From: Blakeslea trispora
Lineage: Eukaryota > Mucoromycota > Mucoromycetes > Mucorales > Choanephoraceae
Direction of reading: 5' to 3'
Assembly (NCBI GenBank): GCA_025331445.1
Contig: JAIWNE010000053.1
Location: 62,001 to 126,000 of the forward strand
DNA: 64,000 nucleotides
Positions 58,652-64,000 of the stretch are shown here, one piece after another. The notes under the pieces are model-generated. The model made no database searches. It had not been told where the DNA came from and saw only the letters and a program-made list of their open reading frames with translations. The stretch's first letter is position 1; each line of letters opens with the position of its first letter. Position numbers and translations under genes: made by a program.

Positions 58652-59038
58652 AGCGTAGTGAATATACTCTATTCAAATGATGCGAATGTAGATCTGTTTT
58701 ATTTTCTACCTTGTCGTGTTTCGAGTTACTTTTCTTTGGATGTTTCTTTAGTAAAAAAAAAAGAAATAAATCTTGATTCTTTTTAGATCAGTCACAGAAG
58801 GTTTGGGAAGAACAAACATCTAAATGCGATAATCTATAACTTTTTTTTTTCATCATTGTCGAAAGGAAGGAAGCTAAAGAAAAGACAAAACATTTCATCA
58901 CAAAAAAAAAAGACAAGCGCTAAGAGTACATTCTGGTCTAGATTAGACAGAGATTTGTTTAATTAGTTTATGGAAAAAGAGTTATAAATATGTGATAGAG
59001 ATATGATACATGAAAATGATAATAGTCAGAATATTATT
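58652..59038. other. Convergent spacer, F-box / P-type ATPase
   Basis: 387 bases of A/T-rich sequence between two stop codons; no reading frame seen. Confidence 0.45.
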
Positions 59039-62000
59039 CTACCAGGCAAGCTTTCCTATTAAGCTATGGGGAAATTTTCTAGCAAGTAACTTTCGGCCCT
59101 CATCCATACTGATGATCAATGCAGCCCAACCAAATGGAATAAACCAGAATTTTACCGGAATAGGAGAAGTACCAAGATAGATATTAAACACAGGAACATA
59201 AAGAATGATCAAAGCAATGGCAAGTGAGCCGATCATAGCAGCAAACAACCAAAGGTTCTTGTTAGGTCCCCATAAAGGATTAGCCTGAGCAATAGAGAGT
59301 CTTCTTGTTCTAGTGGCAAGTACATTTCCCCATTGACAGATAACTAGGTTGACAAAATAAATGGACTGAGCTGTGTTGATCATTTGAGTGATCTGCTCAG
59401 CAGTAAATCCCATATATCCTTCAGGATTGTTCAAGTCAGAGAAAGATAAGAAAATCTTGCTCGGGCCAAGACCATTCATGCCCATATAAAGGAAAAACAT
59501 AAACATTGAAGAAAGCATTTCCATGAGACCAACGAAGCCATAAGCATGAAGTAGGAGTCTAGCGTTGACTAAACGATCATTTTTGGGTCTACGTGGGAGA
59601 CGGTCCAAGAGACCAGCCTCAGGCTTTTCCATCATAATAGCTAAAGAGGGACAAAGATCTGTGAATACACAGATAACAATCATTTGGAATGAAGAGAGTG
59701 TTTGAGGACAGCCCAAAAAGATATTGACAATCACAGGCCATAATTCGGACCAAGAGCCAGCAGGAAGAAGATAGACGATCACTTTCTTCAAGTTATCAAA
59801 TACAAGACGACCGTTTTCGATAGCAGCAACTATACTAGAGAACTTATCTAGCAAAATCATGTCAGCAGCTTCAATAGCTATATCAGATCCGCCACCCATA
59901 GCAATGCCAACGTTAGCTGCCTTTAGAGAAGGAGCATCATTCACACCATCACCCGTCATAGCAACTACATTATCGCGCTTTTGGAATTCCTTGATGATAC
60001 GAAGCTTTTGGTCGGGTGAAGTACGAGCAAAGACAATTTCTTCATATTGGCACACTTGTTCCCATTGAGTATCGTTTAATGTGATCATTTCGCTGCCTGA
60101 CAAGAGAAGAGCCTTAGAGCGAGCATCATTCTCCGCATGAATCTTGTGGTTGATTGAGCTGCTTGAATCAGATTGGCCGAGGCTTTCAAGATCTTGTGAT
60201 TTAGGTTGACTGCTAGATCGCTTGGGAATATATTTGGGTATATCAGCCATGTTTTTGGTAGGATCGAGGTCTTGAATGGTGTGAGGATGCTCAGTACTAA
60301 AGATACCAATGTCACGAGCAATAGCAGCAGCAGTAGTAGGGAAATCACCTGTCACCATATAGAAACGAATACCAGCATTCCTACAAACACCAACTGTTTC
60401 AGCACTCTCAGGGCGAGGAGGATCAACGATAGCGACCATGCCGACAACGCTTAAATTGTGATTCATACTATTGGCCCAAGCAGCAAAGCTAGATGTTCCA
60501 GAAGCAGTATTTCCAGGTGTTTCCTTTGATTCAATGATACGGCGAGCTAAAAGCAACACACGTTTACCCTCGCTAGCCCACTTGGACTGTAAGTTTAGCA
60601 AAAGTTCTATGCGCTTCTCAGTCAAGTCCTCTAAAGTACCATTAGGTGACATAATACTTGTACATCTTGACAGAATAACATCAGGAGCTCCCTTGCAAAA
60701 CAAAACCCAATTATCAAGTCCAACGTCATTTGAGTTTGTTGAGAGTGCCCTTGCCATTGAAGTGTTTATAGGTCGCTGAATGGTCATCATCCATTTGTTT
60801 TTAGAGTTGAAAGGTATTTCAAAGATCTTTTCATTTCCAGAGCGAATCGATTCAACAGTAGCCTTGGAAGGGTCCAAGCTCTCTGCAAAACGCAGTATGG
60901 CACAATCGGTTGCATCACCAAAGACGCTACGCTCAGCTACAGGAAGATGAGATGAATCAGCCTCAAAGCTAGAGCCATTACAAAGAGCCGAAGTATACTG
61001 AACTTGACGCAACTGAGGGATAATCTCATCAGTAGCTGTGTCATTCGATGAATAGATACGCTTGCAGTTTGCTGAAGAAAAGGCCTCAGTACCAACACTA
61101 GCATCAGAGACAAACATCTTGTTTTCGGTCAAAGTACCGGTTTTATCAGAACACAATACATTAACACTACCTAGGGTTTCAACTGTAGTCAACACTTTAC
61201 AAAGCACATTGTTTTTTTGCATTCTGTGTGCAATCAAAGTAAGACAGAGAGTTACAGCAATGGGCATACCTAGAATTGACGAAAAAAAAAACAAGTTAGA
61301 GCTAATTTCTTCAAAAGAAAAAAAACAATAGATTGAACTTACCCTCAGGCACAAAAGCAACAATAACACTAATCACTGCTATCAAAGCATTTGAAACTGA
61401 TAAGAAATCAGGATAATCTCGCCTTAACCAAGCTGCCCAAGTGATCAAACAAAGTGCACCCACACTGAGGGACAGCACAGCAATAATGATAACAAATCTA
61501 AGAATTTCAACTTGAAGTGTTGTGCGTGTGTTGGGATCTGATAGAGATAGGCGAGCAATTCTACCCATCAGTGTATTGTCACCAATAGATACAACAACAC
61601 CAATAGCTGAGCCATTTAAGCAATGAGTACCCGTCATGGCCACGTTATGACTCTCTAGAACATTGTCATCGGTAGCATCTACAGCACCAGGAATAGCATC
61701 AGATTCGCCAGTTAAAACAGAGCGATCGAACTTCAAGTCATCAGAAACTTGCACCAAACGCAAGTCAGCAGGGATTTTATTACCCATTCTAACATGAACA
61801 ACGTCTCCAGGAACCAAGTTTGCAGCATCAATAGTCACTGTCTTACCATCTCTTACCACCATGGTTTGAGTAGGAAGCATGTTGTTGATAGAGTTCATGA
61901 CACGACTTGTAGACCAATCTTGCCAAGCATTGAAGAAGGCCTGTAGGAAGATAACAAACATAAGGATAACTGCCAGGGCCAAATTAAGAGGAGAAGGAGC

Positions 62001-62563
62001 AGGTTCACCCAAAGGCTTCCATGAAATCCAACAAATAATACTAGCAAACCACAACAAGCTGCAGAACCCACCAAAGAAATAATCAAAAATCTTTTTGAGC
62101 CAGTTGCTTGGGGGAGGAGAAATGACATTCTTTCCGTACTCATTCACGCGAGCGATAGCCTGGGTTGTTTCTAAGCCAAGATCTGTATTGGTTCTGTATT
62201 GCTGAGTCAATTCAAGAAGTGAAAGCTTATGGTATGTGGCACTTGTCAAGTCTATTCAAATGTAGGGGGTTAGTTGTCAGAGTCCCTTTTGGACTATTCT
62301 ATTCTGTTACCTTCAGCAAGATCTTTCTTTGATTTCTTGGTATGTTTCACACCTTTGGCTTGATTTTCAGAGACAGTAATGGAAAGAGTTCGATAAGCAA
62401 TGATGGCATGACTGGCACTAGAAGGTGAGCGTCTGAGTCTTTTGTTTTTAGCAGCAACGCTTGCTTCATCTTTGTCAGTGATATAGCTGTTGGACTCTTG
62501 TGAGCCTACAAACTGAACAGCTGTACTCGATTTATCTTCATGCTGCTCTACCATATTACTCAT
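59039..62563 (-). CDS. Type IIC P-type cation ATPase (Na+/K+-ATPase alpha-like)
   Basis: 1130 residues in three exons (62563-62311, 62251-61343, 61269-59039). The N-terminal 85 residues are a polar extension. Landmarks: FDYFFGGFCSLLWFASIICW (M1), VLTGES (actuator), VAFVPEGMPIAVTL (M4), CSDKTGTLTENKM (phosphorylated Asp), KGAPD, DPPRPES, MVTGDFPTTA, MTGDGVNDAPSLK, FDNLKKVIVYLLPAG (M5) and a C-terminal M7-M10 bundle ending RKFPHSLIGKLAW. The VETLGS plus CLTLIAHRM signature places it with Na,K/H,K-type pumps and their fungal relatives (including Acu-type alkali-cation ATPases), not with Ca or ENA pumps. In M6 the Asp-808 counterpart is kept, but the position of Asp-804 is Cys. It probably acts at the plasma membrane; the transported ion is uncertain. 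The start at 62563 (MSNMVEQ) is preferred over a slightly longer frame. Confidence 0.92.
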
Positions 62564-64000
62564 TTTCCCCTGAAATAGCAACAAGAGCTATAAAGACGAA
62601 AGAGATGAAACAACACTATGAGTGATTCATGGTATTTATACAAGATAGTAAATGGAGCAAATAAATGTGCTTTGTGACTTGATCCATTGCTGCTATAGCG
62701 TATATCACTCATGTATCAGTGTTACTCAACAAGTTGTTTCGCAACTTTTTTTTATTCGCTTTTTAGAAACAAATAGCGCAAGCTGTAACTTTTTCAGTTG
62801 AAATCGATGCTCTCCCCCATTAGGCAGCTGAAAAAAAAAAAAAATCTTGGACCAGATGAGAGTTTTGTTATAAAATTAAGATCGAATAAGATAAATCCCT
62901 CTATTTTTGTGTAACAAGCAAGAGTAAATCATGCTGCTGAGACTTTATCGCATCCCTTTTTTTTAAAGGTTAAAACAAGTAGGTTCACCATTTCATATAT
63001 ATAAACAAAGCTATCTGTTCTATTTCGTGGCTACTAATGAATTGACTTTAACATTTTGTGTTGTTGACAACAATAGTGTCTATATAAACACGATCCATTT
63101 TTTTTTCTTGGCTTTTCAATTTCATGCAACCATCTAACCTTAAAATTGAGCACATTTGTGTGTGTTTTTTTTTCTGTTTCCTCTTTGCGCTCATTGGACG
63201 AGCCAGTCTTTCAAATTCAACACATATAGATATAGATGCGTCTTTTATTTTTCCTGTACGAACGCAACACAAGTCAATTTGGTATTTAGTAGATTTATTA
63301 CTCTTAATAAGATAGACTCATTCTACAGCCACCTGATCAGGCTAGTAAGAAGGCTTGCCTTAAAACAAAGGTAACTTTGAGCATATATAGGTCATTTGTA
63401 AATTACCATAAAAATATCTCCAAAAGTTTTGCCAGGATGTTTATTCATAAACAATTACTGCTCTTCAAGAAACACAGACAAAGTAGACAAGCTAGCATCA
63501 TTAGATGACCTCTTTTTTCTTGCCAGTATTAAATTACTTTAAAGAGCAATAGTCATTTACAAGTAAACATCTTATCGACACTTTCTTCAGATTAAATCTG
63601 TGGTAAGGATCTTTTGTTTCTATTTACGTTTAGTATGCCACTCGTTTAAGATATAGCTGAGCAAGCTTATCTAAAAAAAAAGAATTCTAACCAAGTGTTT
63701 AGTATATGTTTACAAATAAAGTCGTGATCGCTCATCACACAATAGCCTAATTGAAAGAAATGTCTTAACAGATGGATGGCTGAGATAAGATGTTAATGGT
63801 AACACACTTGTACTGTTCATCTTTAAAGCAAAGACCCTTTACAGACCAATCCAGACTATGTCTTACAAACACTTTGAAATGACATTTTTATTTGTATGAT
63901 ACAAATACGCTGTTTTTGTGAGGGTGTTGTCTTAATTTAGCTTTTGTAAAATAGTCAATACGCAACTCCTATTGAAGCAATCAATTGAACCACTGTTTTT
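62564..64000. other. Upstream region of the ATPase gene, no gene seen
   Basis: 1.4 kb to the window end. The first 100-200 bases should hold the ATPase promoter; a TTTATA-like element lies near 62635 on the plus strand. Short frames at 63048-63374 have no recognised content. Confidence 0.45.

Overview
This window is nuclear DNA from a filamentous fungus, most likely an early-diverging one of the Mucorales (Mucoromycota) type. The reasons are AT-rich sequence, short GT-AG introns (mostly 50-120 bases, several per gene), a mixture of gene families usual for such fungi (copper-fist and forkhead factors, DNMT2, a type IIC P-type ATPase, MSH3, F-box/LRR proteins), and decayed transposase fragments between genes. 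The organism call is inference; no rRNA or tRNA gene is visible to anchor it. Gene models were built by hand by joining exons at GT-AG (once GC-AG) borders so that the frame and known family motifs run through every junction.

Layout. 1-1157: 3' part of a mitochondrial carrier (+). 1992-4740: a divergent pair of transcription factors, a forkhead protein with a long poly-Gln tract (-) and an ATF/CREB-like bZIP (+). 6737-10801: an HDAC-superfamily deacetylase resembling acetylpolyamine amidohydrolases (+), a CLIP-170/Bik1-like CAP-Gly protein (-) and a probable Edc1/PNRC-type decapping activator (+). 11343-14822: mismatch-repair gene MSH3 in nine exons (-). 14.8-19 kb: gene desert with a Tc1/mariner relic. 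18966-22183: second CAP-Gly protein (+), MULE-type transposase relic (+), bHLH factor (-). 23102-23249: long (CT)n. 23820-25921: acyl-CoA synthetase in eight exons (-). 27904-30386: copper-fist factor (+) tail-to-tail with a Gln/acidic-rich protein carrying a signal-like N-terminus (-). 30.4-37 kb: mostly non-coding, with a small membrane protein at 34455 and a decayed reading frame at 35.3-36.1 kb. 37152-45727: complex I subunit NDUFA6 (+), F-box protein (-), a membrane-anchored protein (+), GTP cyclohydrolase I (+), and an unrecognised 612-residue protein (-) whose fifth intron has a (CT)37 microsatellite as its polypyrimidine tract. 47346-48755: DNMT2 (+). 49166-51651: a secreted Ala/Val/Gly/Ser-rich protein with 18 tandem 63-bp units (+). 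54230-58651: serine carboxypeptidase (+) and an intronless F-box/LRR gene (+). 59039-62563: type IIC P-type cation ATPase (-).

These are dispersed eukaryotic genes; I see no operon, biosynthetic cluster, defence island or CRISPR array. The most unusual shared signal is four very small internal exons (5, 6, 10 and 14 nt) in four unrelated genes. Each lies in or beside a conserved catalytic or metal-binding motif, so the protein sequence itself demands them, and ordinary gene finders would probably misannotate all four. A GC-AG intron in the deacetylase and the microsatellite used as a splice signal fit the same theme of unusual splicing. I did not find a clearly new multi-gene system.
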